The notes below the pieces were generated by a model. It was given only the letters and a program-made list of their open reading frames with translations, was not told the DNA's origin and ran no database searches. 64,000 nucleotides of DNA from Euborellia annulipes (lineage: Eukaryota; Arthropoda; Insecta; Dermaptera; Anisolabididae). The position numbers and the translations under genes were made by a program. The DNA is taken from contig JAKCPI010025392.1 in assembly GCA_023213315.1 (NCBI GenBank), forward strand, positions 60,865 through 124,864. The letters run 5' to 3'. Below, one piece after another: positions 49,075-59,999 of the stretch (the first letter of the stretch is position 1; every line of letters starts with the position of its first letter).

Positions 49075-49300
49075 ATGTATTTTTATTTATATTAATGTAT
49101 TATATGTTGATCTATGTCGACGGGCCAGGTAAGAAGAAAGATTATTGTTAACAAGCAATGTCAAGTAACGCCGAACATCTGGATGGGTGGCCCATAAGGA
49201 GAAGGTTGTTGAACGCCCGCAGGAAGTCATCGATAAAAAACATTTTCCTTCTTATATATATTAGAGACTATAAGTTATATTTAAAAAAAAAAGTTGAATG
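49075..49300 (+). mobile_element. Second 5S-like SINE fragment
   Basis: AACAAGCAATGTCAAGTAAC is followed by ATCTGGATGGGTGGCCCA, resembling the 5S AAGCAACGTC...TTGGATGGGTGACC order. The 5' start is near 49110. The tail is AT-rich and unclear. It lies in opposite orientation right after the first copy. Confidence 0.4.
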
Positions 49301-50390
49301 TTTGAATAAAGAAGAAAATAAAATAGAACAGCCATGCTTATTATAGAGACAAAAATTTGAAATAACTGATCGAATAAAATAAAAAAAATTTAAAAGAGCC
49401 CAGAGTAAAAAAAAAAATGCTAATGGTAGGAAGAGTCTGTAGTACCGGTACTAAAAGGCCTCAAGAAACTAACAAAAAAAAAAAAATGATTTTAACTGAA
49501 AAAGACAAAAAAATTTTTAAGAAAAAGTTATTGTTTTATATTCTGATAAAAATGTTATATTTAAGGAATATTCGGAGATTAATATACCAGCCTTGATAGA
49601 GCACACTCAGATCTTTTTATTTTGCAGGTATATCGATCGAGCAGTATTTAAAAGCTCAAAATTTTAAGATTTTAGTAAAATCATTTAAATAAGCTTACTA
49701 GTTTTTCGCCAATTTTTTTTATTTATTTTCCTAATTGAAGTTAGAGCGAAAAGTGAGTAATGAAGAACCGTCAGTATGATTCATATCAGATTTTTTTTTC
49801 TTAAAATCCATTCTAAGTAATAACAATGCTTGTTTTTTTTAATCTGAAACTGAAAGGTTATCTCTGGGCCGGCATTATCTGGTTGGGAAATCATAATCAT
49901 CCCCCACCTCTTTTGAATAATCCTCTGAGCATAGAGGAGTCAGTCAGTCAATCAAGGTCGGCAACAAGTTTTTCAGGATTTTTTTTCTAGAATAGACTAA
50001 ATCGGGATTATAATCAAGATAATTCTTAAATCAACATCCGTGAAAAAGCACACATAGATTTTTGTTAAAATCTAATTTTAATTATAAAAAAAAACTTGAA
50101 ATAATTTAGAAAATTATCTTTTTGAAGAGTAGCTCTAGCAAAGGAGCCATAAATAAATCCCCAAGGAGATGGATGTAAATAAATAAATAAATATATTTTC
50201 AAATTCTAATGTATGCATTGGAAAGGGGGAGGGTGTTTGAAGCATTTCGTTCGTTTTTGCTTAATGGAAGATAGACAACCAAAATGAATAACTCACTGGG
50301 GAATTTTTGCTTAATTACAGCAGTAATGACTAAATGTTACTGATAAATTAATCCAATTTACAGAATATTTATAGAAATTAATAAAAAAAA
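49301..50390. other. Gene-free stretch
   Basis: AT-rich with A runs. No repeat family or gene was recognised. Confidence 0.4.
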
Positions 50391-50394
50391 AAAA

Positions 50395-51178
50395 CTGGTG
50401 TGACTGGTCGCTCAGCACACAAATTTATTTTACCTTCGGTAATCAAAAGTTGTGTTCTGTGCTTGTCACACCAGATTTTTTGTGTCGACATATATTTAGT
50501 TTTTTCAAGATTTAAAATTTATATAAAAAAAATTAAAAAATCTGGTGTGTGGCGCCCCTTTCTCTTCCTTCGGTAATCAAAGTTGTGTTCTGTGCTTGTC
50601 CCCAGATTTTTTGTGTCGCTGTTTTGTTCCCGACAGTACGGAACATTGAATTCAGATGAAAATTTATAAGTGTGGGAAAATATTTATATTTTGTTACCAT
50701 GCAACCATTTTTCCTATCTTTCCTATGAAGCACAAGAGTAAAGTGGTCTTTAGAAGATTTCAATTGCAAAATGAGAATATACATTTTAAAGAGCATCTAA
50801 AAAATAATTGATTTTTGAATTTAAAAAAATCGTTGGAGCAAATTTTGAGAAAATCGAAAAAAACTGAAAAAGTACATCAGTAAAGTACTAGTACTCTTTG
50901 GTCGATTTTGATTAAAAGCTTATTTTTCCGGTCCCGGGAGATGTTTAACTTAAATATAAAATTTCAACCTCTAGCTCAATTCCTTCATGCTTAAAATTGA
51001 ACACACACACACACACACACCCCCCCCCAGACAGACCATGTCGCGAAAACCACTTTTTGGATTCAGGGGACCTCAAAACGTGAAGATCCATCAAAATCTC
51101 GACATCGAATTTTTGACATGAAACCAATACTTTTCTCTATATATATATTACATATATACATAGGTAAGAGAAAGTAAA
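50395..51178 (+). repeat. CTGGTGTGA repeat family, full copy with duplicated 5' end
   Basis: The foldback 5' end (CTGGTGTGACTGG ... CTTGTCACACCAG) occurs at 50396-50475 and, in decayed form, again at 50540-50610. The body then runs through AGTACTAGTACT, an (AC)n and C10 tract at 51001-51028, CCTCAAAACGTG and finally TATACATAGGTAAGAGAAAG. It is non-coding throughout. Confidence 0.78.
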
Positions 51179-51680
51179 AAAAAAATTATAAGTATGGGAA
51201 AATATTTTATTTTGTTACCATGGCAACCATTTCTCCCATTTTTCCTATGAAGTACTAGAATAAAGTGGTCTTCAGAAGAATTCAAGGACAAAATGAGGAT
51301 ATACATTTTAGAGAGCATCTAAAAAATAATTAATTTTTGAATTTTAATCAAAATAGTTAGAGCGAATTTTGAGAAAATCGAAAAAACTGAAAAAGTACAA
51401 CAGTAAAGTACTAATACTCTGGTCGATTTTGTTCAAAAGCTTCGTATCACGTGCCAGGAGGGTACCTAACCTCTACCTCCTAGCTCTTTTCGTTCTTGAG
51501 ATATTTTGTTCACAGACACACACACACACACACACACACACCCCCAGAGACCATATATCGAAAACCACTTTTTTGGATTCACGGAACCTCAAAATGTGTA
51601 TATCCGTCAAAATCTCGACATCGAATTTTTGACATGAATCCAATACTTTCTCTCTCTATATATATATTAACATATATAGG
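51179..51680 (+). repeat. CTGGTGTGA repeat family, second tandem copy
   Basis: It begins inside the element body (TATGGGAAAATATTTTATTT) directly after the end of the previous copy and runs to TATATATTAACATATATAGG. It has its own (AC)n tract at 51515-51541. Head-to-tail placement of two copies is notable. Confidence 0.75.
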
Positions 51681-52485
51681 TGCATACATTGGTTATTTTG
51701 GTTGACTACTTTTCAGCAAATAAATTCATTCAGATTATCATAAACAATAACTAATAGACTCGATTTTATCGCTTAATGAAAAAAAATTCAGTCTTGTTGT
51801 TAATATTAAAATACATGACCCTTAACATTAAAAAAACTAAAATAAAATAAAAATATATTTTAATTAACAAATGTTGTTTATATATTTATTAGAAATTAAT
51901 TTGTAACTAAATAAAAAGCTATTATATTAATTATAGAGTAGCGATATTCAGATGAGTTATAATCTCTTCTCTCTCTTTCTGTGAAATCTGAGAAATATTA
52001 AAAACTGGTCGTGGTCGTGGGGTATAAAAAAAAAAAAACAAACACAGAGAGAGAGAGAGAGAGAATTATAAATCAAGCATAGAGAAGGGGGGCGGAGCCC
52101 TTGGGCCCCGCCTTGAAATCGACCCCAAGCCAATTAATCCTCCGAGGAAATGAGAGCTGAATGCGCGGATAGGAAAAGAATCCCTCCTCCGCCTGGCTGC
52201 CTGCCTGCTCCTTCAATATTCTCCAGTCTTTTATTTCCGGTCGCTTCGATCTCACATTTTTGGTCAACACAGGAAATTGACCTTCCAAAAGAGGTGTCAT
52301 TTCTTTACCCAACCCCCCGTGTTCGTGTGTGGGTGTATAAATTGTCTCAATAGAGATCTGTACTTGATTTCTAAAGAATATATTCATTCGATATACATAT
52401 ACCTACACCTAGCAGGATGAATAAATATTGATCTTAATGTTGAAAATTGTTAAAGAATACCTAAAGTGAAAATAAATGTTAAATA
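51681..52485. promoter_or_regulatory. Gene-free stretch with a unique GC-richer tract at 52070-52370
   Basis: A (GA)n tract at 52042-52063 is followed by about 300 bp of balanced, unique sequence (for example GGCGGAGCCC, CCTCCGCCTGGCTGCCTGCC). Open frames exist on both strands but none looks conserved. It may be a promoter, an exon or an enhancer. Confidence 0.3.
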
Positions 52486-52494
52486 AATTTTATT

Positions 52495-52625
52495 GGAGAG
52501 GACGATGAAATGATGAGAAATGCAGCTAATGTTCTTTTATTTAATCATTTAATAAAACGTAGCTCACGTTTCGGTCCAGGATAGGACCATCTTCAGATCT
52601 TCGTTGAGAGTCATAAGAAAGTGTG
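52495..52625 (-). mobile_element. Penelope-like relic with a strong hammerhead core
   Basis: Minus strand: CTGAAGA (52590-52596), a 5-bp GGTCC/GGACC stem with a TATCCT loop, then GAAACGTGAGCTACGTT (about 52557-52572), where ACG and CGT can pair as helix III. The left flank AAATGCAGCTAATGTTC is of the common outer-end type. Confidence 0.75.
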
Positions 52626-52711
52626 GTGGATTTTTTCCAAGAGCGGTTAAAGGGGGGGGGGAAAAAAAATAATTATCTTATTTTATTTTAATAAATTAAA
52701 TAATTTTTTTT

Positions 52712-52772
52712 TTTTATACACATCACACCAGATTACCCCCACCCCCGAAAAACTCCTCTGGATCCGCCAGGA
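52712..52772. mobile_element. GGGCGGAT hAT MITE, right-end fragment
   Basis: CACACCAGATTACCCCC and CTCCTCTGGATCCGCCAG match the right ends at 1600-1656 and 9570-9620. The left end is absent. Confidence 0.6.
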
Positions 52773-52879
52773 AAGTTGAATCCTTCAAGATTTACTTTTG
52801 TATATTATTTACAGATATTCGGAAATAATAAATAATTATCAAGCAATATTTATTATCGTAAATTTATTGAGATCTGACG

Positions 52880-53280
52880 AGATATTGCAATTTTTAACAG
52901 TTTTGGTCCATCATCTGATAATGGTTCGCTAATGGACTGAAACTGTTAAAAATTCCAAAACTTCCCCAAAAATTGTTCTCCCTCCTCTTAATGGGGTTCT
53001 CAAAGAACAAAAAAAATTAAAAATAGCAAAATCTCTATCTCAATAAATTTTCTATAATAGATATTGCTTAATGATTATTATTTCAGAATATGTAAAAATA
53101 ATCAATAAAAGTAAACCTTCAAGGAATCAACTTGTATAAAACTTTGGCTGTTTCTACTAAATAATTTATCTTTTACAACTAATATATTTAAATATAAAAT
53201 CCATATAATGACTAAAACGGCTCTGAGGATGGTCTGAACCCTGGACCTAAACGTCATCTGTGTTGGATTAAATTTTTAAA
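52880..53280 (+). mobile_element. Hammerhead-related palindromes, one core with TAAA
   Basis: AATTTTTAACAGTTTTGGTC (52889) is inverted at 52935-52960. At 53223 on the plus strand CTGAGGA is followed by a GGTC/GACC stem and then CCTAAACGTCATC, where the invariant GAAA reads TAAA. The change should abolish cleavage. Confidence 0.55.
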
Positions 53281-53289
53281 CTGAAAGAA

Positions 53290-54110
53290 CAATATAACAA
53301 TAACAATTTTCAACGCCCCCTTAAATATTGGATCACAGGTATATAGACAATCTACATTCCTAAATAAATTTTAATTTATTGAGTATACTAAAATACAGTA
53401 TATTATTATCTCTAGTATATATTATAATAAAAAACTAGTTCAATAATTTTAAAATATAGATATTCTATTAAAGTACGATTAATTATTAATCTGATTATTA
53501 TCTTTTTCTTAATTTGCCACTACGAATTTAATTGTTAATTCGATATAGAAAATTTTATTTTAATAGACTATTAGAAATTAACATTTAACATAAATTATAG
53601 GCCGCTGTCCCTTAGAGCAAAGGTAAAGCTGTTTTTTTTTTCTATTAAATTTATTTAAATTATTGTGTCTACCAATTAATTTAAATATAGATAGATGAAG
53701 TCAAAAGGATCTCAGATGTGGAAAAAAATTATAGGCTGTTTTAATACGAGTTAGATAGCAAAATTATAATATAAATACCTATTGGGGAGAATTCAATCGA
53801 ATTTTCTTTTCTGAGTTCAATCGATTTCAGGTTCAAATTTTTTTTTAACTTGTGTTTTTCGGCATCTGAAGCCATAATTCATTTGAAATAAATTTTAAAA
53901 TTGTCGGGGTCGGGAATCGAAATTGCTGAAATAGTCAACTTATTAAAATTATTTAACAGATTTGGATAAGAATTTTCTGTAGAAGTTTCACTTCTCTCGT
54001 GTGTAATATAAGAATACGAGTTTTTTTCTTATTTTTTGTGCGTAGAGATCAATTAAAGAAATATTTGAAAATATTCATAAATCAGTGTGAGTTTTATTCT
54101 TATTTCTGAC
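53290..54110. other. Gene-free AT-rich stretch
   Basis: It contains the tail part of a family-C SINE at 53855-53930 (TTTTCGGCATCTGAAGCC, inverted). Nothing else was recognised. Confidence 0.4.
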
Positions 54111-54112
54111 GC

Positions 54113-54476
54113 GAGTAAATGATTAAAAATGATCGAAGGATCCATACACCCGCAGCAGGTCTGCATATTGAACCTTAAGGAACACACAGGGATCCACACA
54201 CCCGCACCAGGAACACATAGGGATCCACACGCCCGCACCAGGGACACACAGGGATCCACACGCCCGCACCAGGGACAAACAGGGATCCACACGCCCGCAC
54301 CAGGGACACATAGGGATCCACACGCCCGCACCAGGGATACACACAGTAGATCGAAAGTGACCAGAAGAAAAATGTGTGTCCCGCGTCCCTGGGAGGGGGG
54401 GGCGTGTATATCCCTATGTGTCTCTAAAGGTTCACTATGCAGACCTGCTCGATCATTTTTAATCATTTTTACTCGG
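54113..54476. repeat. Foldback element with a 31-bp minisatellite core
   Basis: The outer arms GTAAATGATTAAAAATGATC...AGCAGGTCTGCATA (54115-54170) and their inverse (54433-54474) frame five 31-bp units of the type CAGGGATCCACACGCCCGCA plus CCAGGGACACA (about 54178-54335). The open frames repeating WIPVCPWCGRVDP-like words are artefacts of the array. Unit copies differ at only a few bases. Confidence 0.8.
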
Positions 54477-54634
54477 GGAGGTTAAGCAATGCTTGATAAC
54501 AAATATCTTTGTTACTGTTGTTCTTCTTATTATTAAATTTGTATAATTGTCGAAATCAAACTTCGAAATTCCCTTTCTTTTGCCAATCGAATACTCAATA
54601 ATTAATTTTTTTTTCTTTAATGTTATTTTTTTGA

Positions 54635-54762
54635 GGTCATTTAGATACCGTAATTATTTATTTCAGTCGATTTGTACCCAAATTAATTGAAATTAGAAAG
54701 GGAAGCGAACCGTTAACTTCTAGCACAAGAAGATAATCCTTTAGCTCTGAGCCACAGGTGAA
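54635..54762 (-). mobile_element. tRNA-derived SINE, family C
   Basis: The inverted head has CTCTGAGCCACAGG and GGGAAGCGAACCGTTAA, with the AATTGGGTACAAATCGAC body and a short tail (GAGGTCATTTAGA). Confidence 0.6.
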
Positions 54763-54769
54763 GGGATAA

Positions 54770-55435
54770 AAAAAAAATGAGATACTAGAGGTGAAAACGA
54801 AAAATTCTTACAAGTGAATAAAAATTAATTCCTTTTACATATGCACGTGTATATCGCAAAGAGATCTTTATTTTTATTTCAATTGTATCGAATCGTAAGT
54901 TGCAGTCTTGTTTGTTTGTTTCTTTGTGCCAAATTTGGTCCGAGAAGCGGCTATACGATCGATTTCAAAGATAAATAAATAAAGAATAAAAAAAAAAGAA
55001 GAAGAACACAAAAAAACACATGCAGAGTGAGAGAAGGAACGAGAAGGGCCAAGGGGCCTGGGAACGCGAGGGGCACGCCTCTTAGAGATCAACACTTGGG
55101 TCCAGGCCTGCAGGGTCCATCTAGACCGCTCCAAGGGGCGTTCTCATTACGGGGCTCGGGGAGGGCCATTTAATACGATTGCTCGCCAGATTAACTCTTT
55201 ATTGCTATTCCACCTGGAAAAGAAGAAAACCTCTCCTCTCCTCTCTCTTTCGAGGCTTCATCTCACCATCCATCAGTATCCTCAACATCAACTAATGGGA
55301 ACGAATAACTAACTCTCCATGAAAATTCTTTCTTATTTTTAAAAGATTTCCAAAGATAAATCATTTTCTCACCTGACCATCCAATATTTCATAAAATTTC
55401 CCTTCAATAAAAGAGATACTGATATTCTCTTAAGA
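54770..55435. other. Gene-free stretch with a mixed-composition patch
   Basis: The part at 55010-55290 is GC-richer and unique, with CTCTCC repeats. No coding sequence was recognised. It may be regulatory. Confidence 0.35.
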
Positions 55436-55445
55436 CATATCACTC

Positions 55446-55812
55446 TATTCTCTAAAAACAGGCATTAAAATTTAAAATAAACAAATGAGTGTTAAAAAGT
55501 AATGTAGAAACAATCAGTGTTAAAAAAATGCTATTCTCTAAACAAAGTTTTAACAGCGACGTTAACATGTTGCTTTTATTTCAAAGCTATCAAAATCATA
55601 ACCTTACTTTTTAGGTTAAGGGCGCCATGTTTATTTTAAACACGACGTTAAAATATTAAAGCCACCACCTAGACATGGCATTAATTTTTAACACTATTTA
55701 CTAAATGTTAACGCTTTAGCTTTAAATTTTTCTTTACAGAATATCTATTTGAGGCATGAAAGTGATTTTGAATAGCATTTTTTAATGCTGATTGTTTGTA
55801 GAGAATATACCT
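55446..55812. mobile_element. TIR element, family D
   Basis: TATTCTCTAAAAACAGGCAT on the left mirrors ATGCTGATTGTTTGTAGAGA on the right. Inner blocks GTTAAAA / TTTTAAC recur. The related, longer copy is at 62711-63508. Both are non-coding. Confidence 0.7.
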
Positions 55813-55861
55813 GAATAAAAGTTTAAAATGGCTCGCAAACCTTCCAGGTGAAATTCAACCT

Positions 55862-56312
55862 AAAATTGCTAATATTAAGCTAATTTTCTAAGTTTAAGCT
55901 AAAATTAGCTAACAAAATTAGCTTGTTTAAGCTTATTTTGTAACGCTTTTCTAAGCTAGCACAAGCTTACCGAATTAGCTTAAAATTAGCTAAAAAAACT
56001 AGCTAAAAATAAGGTTGTTTTGTTAGCTTAAAATAACTTGAAATTAGCTTAAAATAAGCTAAAATTAGCTAACAAAACTAGCTAAGGGCAAGGTTGTTTT
56101 GTTAGCTTAAAATAAGCTTGAAATTAGCTAAAATAAGCTAAAATTAGCTAACAAAACTAGCTAAGGGCAAGGTTGTTTTGTTAGCTTAAAATAAGCTTGG
56201 AATTAGCTTAAAATAAGCTTAAAATTAGCTAACAAAACTAGTAAAAATAAGGTTGTTTGTTAGCTAAAATAAGTTGGAATTAGTAACAAAACTAGTAAGG
56301 GCAATGTATGGT
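55862..56312. repeat. AGCT-rich tandem array
   Basis: Units of about 65-80 bp contain GTTAGCTTAAAATAAGCTTG, ATTAGCTAACAAAACTAGCT and AAGGGCAAGGTTGTTTTG, repeated about five times with length changes. It is internally palindromic at many AAGCTT and TTAGCTAA words. Confidence 0.8.
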
Positions 56313-57175
56313 ATTTTGAGTTAAAAAAAGTATTTGAAAAATAAAATTTTTATTTAAAATATTTTTCCAACACAAACAAAAGATATAAAATAATATATAT
56401 GGACCATTTATTTTGAAAGTGGGTAAGTCCACTTTTTACAAAAAATGAGAAATCACATAATTTATCAATATATATTTATTTTAAAACATGCATTAATAAA
56501 TCACCATGTTATATTCTTTATGAAACCAAGCACTTAGACTGACTAAAAATCTAAAAAAAATATTTAATCATTTAAGTATTTCTTATTTATTTTATATGTA
56601 ATAAATATACTTACATAAATGATGAATAGCTCTTTCAGGGGGGGGGGGGGAAAGAGATATTTAAAAAATTAGTTTGCACCCCTCGAATTTTAAAACACAA
56701 ATTTAAATTCTAAAAAAAAAATTCACGATCCTATCAGGCTAAAGTTTAGAGAGACTAACTGAAAAGCTGTGTGTCCACTCTAACTGTAAATTCTTTTGTT
56801 TACAAATGTTCCTTTTGGGTTTTTCAGGTAGGCAGGAGGTCTTTTTTTAAATTATAAATAAAAGAGTTAAAATTCAAGAATAATATTAGGTTACTATTTA
56901 CACTCATTCTAAGTAATTAAAAAATTCATTATTTAAATTTTATTTCATATACTGTCTCTGCAAATTTATATTTATTAAGAATAATTATTCAAAATGATTT
57001 TCTCAAATTAAAATTTTTTTTATATACATTTGATAGAAGAGCAGGTGCTTAGGGGGAGGGGGTTTGCCTGGGCCCTGGTCAGTACTTAAGATAAAAGTAA
57101 TTATTATTCGAATACAATACAACCTTATAGTATCAATGGAATGTTTAAGTAGATATCCAAGATAAAAACGAACCT
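56313..57175. other. Gene-free AT-rich stretch between the two arrays
   Basis: It has a G14 run at 56638-56651 and a G-rich MITE remnant at 57045-57080. Nothing coding was recognised. Confidence 0.4.
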
Positions 57176-57476
57176 TGAAATTAGTTAGAAAACTAGCTAA
57201 AAACAAGCTAATAATAAGCTAAAAACAAGCTAATAATAATAAAAAAAGTAATAATAAGCTAAAAACAAGTAATAATAAGCTAAAAACAAGCTAATAATAA
57301 GTAGAAATAAGATAGACAACCTAAGGAAACTAGCTAATAACAAGCTAATAACAAGCTAATAATAAGCTAATAATAACTAATAATAAGCTAATAATAAGCT
57401 AATAATAAGCTAGAAATAAGCTTAAAAAACTATCTTAGACTCTAAGCTTAAATAAAGCTAATTCTAAGCTAATAAC
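57176..57476. repeat. Second AGCT-rich tandem array
   Basis: Short units of the form AAGCTAATAATAAGCTAAAA and AACAAGCTAATAATAAGCTA, period 9-12, run for about 300 bp. Its words are related to those of the array at 55862 but simpler. Confidence 0.8.
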
Positions 57477-57794
57477 TTGTCCGACTAAGATAAATTTTAC
57501 TGGGTTTCTATTTATTACATATACAGGTAAGAGAAAGTAATAATTACTAAATTATAGACAAAGAAAGATGTGATTTTGAGTGGGAGAGGAGATGGTCTGT
57601 TGATTGGATCAGTATTTTTTGCTCTAACGATTTCTTTCAAATTTTAAATATAAATTATACTATTCCCAGCATATAAAATTGCGCTAGGTCTCCACTTTGT
57701 GAAAATTCGAGTACTAGGTTTTTCCCATTTTTCTCGGAATTCCATTTACCGATTTCTTTAAAATTTTAAATATCTATTATTTCTTTATCTTTTG

Positions 57795-58022
57795 TCTTTG
57801 CCTTATTCCCGCGTTGTGTGGTCGGTGGACCTCACTTCTCCCCCCCCCCCCAACCCTATCATGCCTTTTTGCTACCGGAAGAAATAGAACAGGCCGGCCC
57901 GTCACACGGTCTGACGCCTTTTAAAAAGAGGAAGGAAGAGACAGACATACAAAGGATTGACTGTCTGAGCTCGGGTAACTCGTGGTCGCCATTCACGTAC
58001 CCACAAGATATGGGCCCCTGAG
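57795..58022 (+). repeat. Interspersed repeat, family E
   Basis: It carries TTGTCTTTGCCTTATTC, AATAGAACAGGCCGGCCCG, CTGAGCTCGGGTAACTCGTG and GTCGCCATTCACGTA. It is the inverted counterpart of 21889-22095. It has a C12 run at 57841. Confidence 0.6.
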
Positions 58023-59260
58023 CAATAAATATCTATTATTTGTGGTATAGAAAACAAATTACGATTGATCTCGTCTTTGGGAGACCAGGCGTACTAGTAC
58101 TTTACTGATGTACTTTTTTAGTTTTTCCAATTTTCACTTGATTTATTTCAAATTTTAAGTAACATTATGAAATTAAGCTAAGTTTTGTCTTTGGACTTCT
58201 TCGAATACTAGTACTTTACTGAGGTATAATACTTTTTTAATTTTTTCCAAATTTATCAAAAGAAAAAACCACCAGCTCGGTCATCCCGGATCTAGATAAT
58301 TAAATTAGTAATCATTGTGTTAAAGAATAATTAATTTTTTGCCTTTAATTTGCTAGAGCCTTTCAAATGAAATGCACTAAAATGCTCCCTTCCCTATGGA
58401 CAGAACGAACGCCATCTCTTGCCGCCTAGAGTAACCAGCTTCTGAATCGGCTAATAACTGTTTTTCGAGACTCGCCCCTCAATAAGAAATTCAACTAAGA
58501 ATTTATTATTTTTAAATAATTTAATTTTAATTTTTCCAGGAGTTTAAAATGCCCGACGATAAGAATTCATTTAATTCATAATATATAAGAAGAAATTGTT
58601 ATTATAAATTAATAGACTACATTGAAATTCCTTAGATCACTGATGTCATCTGGGTATTTATTTATTTACCTATTTATATTTTTTTTCTAATAAAAATCGA
58701 GATCAGAAAGGGGTTTAATTAACTCGCAGGCCCCGATCAGTTCGTATTTCTTAGAATTGGTGTTTGATCAGCTGCTCCGATCAACAAGAGCACAACAACA
58801 ACAACAACAAGGTGGCTTCTTAAGGGCATCGGAGGTGGGGATGGAGGGGAGTGTAGTGTGGAGGGGAGGGGATTTAGAACTCATTTACAAATAAATGGAA
58901 GATTATTTATCTCTTAAATGAAAAATATTTATTACATTTAAGCTGAATCTAATTTCCTTCACTTGGCATTTATATATTCATTTTTTTTTCTCCTTTTCTT
59001 TTTGTAAATTCAACTTAATTATAAAAATAAATAAATAAATAAATAGCTTATGAAGAGATAACTAAAAAAATATTACATCCTACTATAAAACTTTTATATC
59101 TACATTATATAATATTTAAAATGCAAATTTCTTATTTAAATGGGGGATATAATTTTGACTACATTTTTTTTTTACGTCTTTTTCAGTATATGAAGTTCAG
59201 GCTAGATCCATATTAATTTAAATTTGTAAGTGTGTAAAGCTGGGAATCGCAGATTGGAAG
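58023..59260. other. Gene-free stretch
   Basis: Fragments of the CTGGTGTGA family (AGTACTTTACTGATGTACTT at 58100) occur, along with an (ACA)n run at 58793-58810 and a G-rich patch at 58840-58870. No gene was recognised. Confidence 0.4.
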
Positions 59261-59264
59261 ATAA

Positions 59265-59994
59265 AGAGAATAAAACCAGCAGCACCACTTCAATATATTG
59301 CAAATATTTCAGTCCATATACAGGGTGTAGAGTAAATAGGTAAAAGTAAATCAAGCGAAACTATTGTATATTCTCTACACTGTAAAAAAAATCTTAATTT
59401 TGGTGTGTTTTGGAATACTAAATTTACAAATTTCCCATGTAAATGATAGCTTTTATGCATTTGCCTACTAAATTTAGAAATTTATGCCCTCAAATATTTT
59501 TTACAACAAAAAACTTTTTAAAATTAGCCTACAATTTTCTTCGAAAATTAGAGAATGTATTGTAATTTTACATATATTGTATAGAAATTTTCGTTAAAAA
59601 TTGAGTTGTAATTTTAGAAAGCAATTAGTGATTAATACAACCACGTTAAATTAAGTAGCTTAAAAAGTATTCTTAACAAAGTTAGTAATTGAGATGGTAA
59701 AGGCGTCGTACAAATTCATATATGAAGTAAAGAAAACAAGAGTTCAAATCCCACGAGGGACATGTTTTTTTCTCCCTCGTGCCAAACTGCTTTCTAAAAA
59801 CACCTCACAATTTTCAAACGGCTTTCGAAAATTACAATAAATTTGTAAACGGTTTTTGTAAATTTTAGTATGTTTTTGTTTATGTAATTTGCTTACCAGA
59901 CAAAAATTGTAAAATCACCAAAATTTTTTTTGCAGTGTAAGGATGGCTCCTGTATAGGGACCGAAATATTTGCACTAAATTGAAGTGGAGTAGG
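59265..59994. mobile_element. Hammerhead-like inverted pair interrupted by a TIR element
   Basis: The outer arms near 59275-59326 and 59948-59994 pair (CACTTCAATATATTGCAAAT / ATTTGCACTAAATTGAAGTG). Both contain GGAC(T/C)GAAATATTTG, a decayed core. A separate element fills the middle at 59377-59938. Confidence 0.6.
59377..59938. mobile_element. TIR element with ACACTGTAAAAAAAA ends and tRNA-like core
   Basis: ACACTGTAAAAAAAATCTTA on the left mirrors AATTTTTTTTGCAGTGT on the right. At 59690-59755 are GATGGTAAAGGCGTCG and AGAGTTCAAATCCCACG, an A-box and B-box-like pair. A tRNA-like sequence inside a TIR element suggests a SINE trapped in a MITE. Confidence 0.55.
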
Positions 59995-59999
59995 AGCCT

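Noticed and set aside
54178..54335. CRISPR-like array of 31-bp repeats
   Set aside because: The units are directly adjacent with no spacers, and the DNA is eukaryotic.
54053..54485. Long open frames on both strands with repeated WIPVCPWCGRVDP-like or HTPAPGTHRDP-like words
   Set aside because: They are translations of the 31-bp tandem array. The period (31) is not a multiple of three, so the frames rotate, and no gene signal surrounds them.
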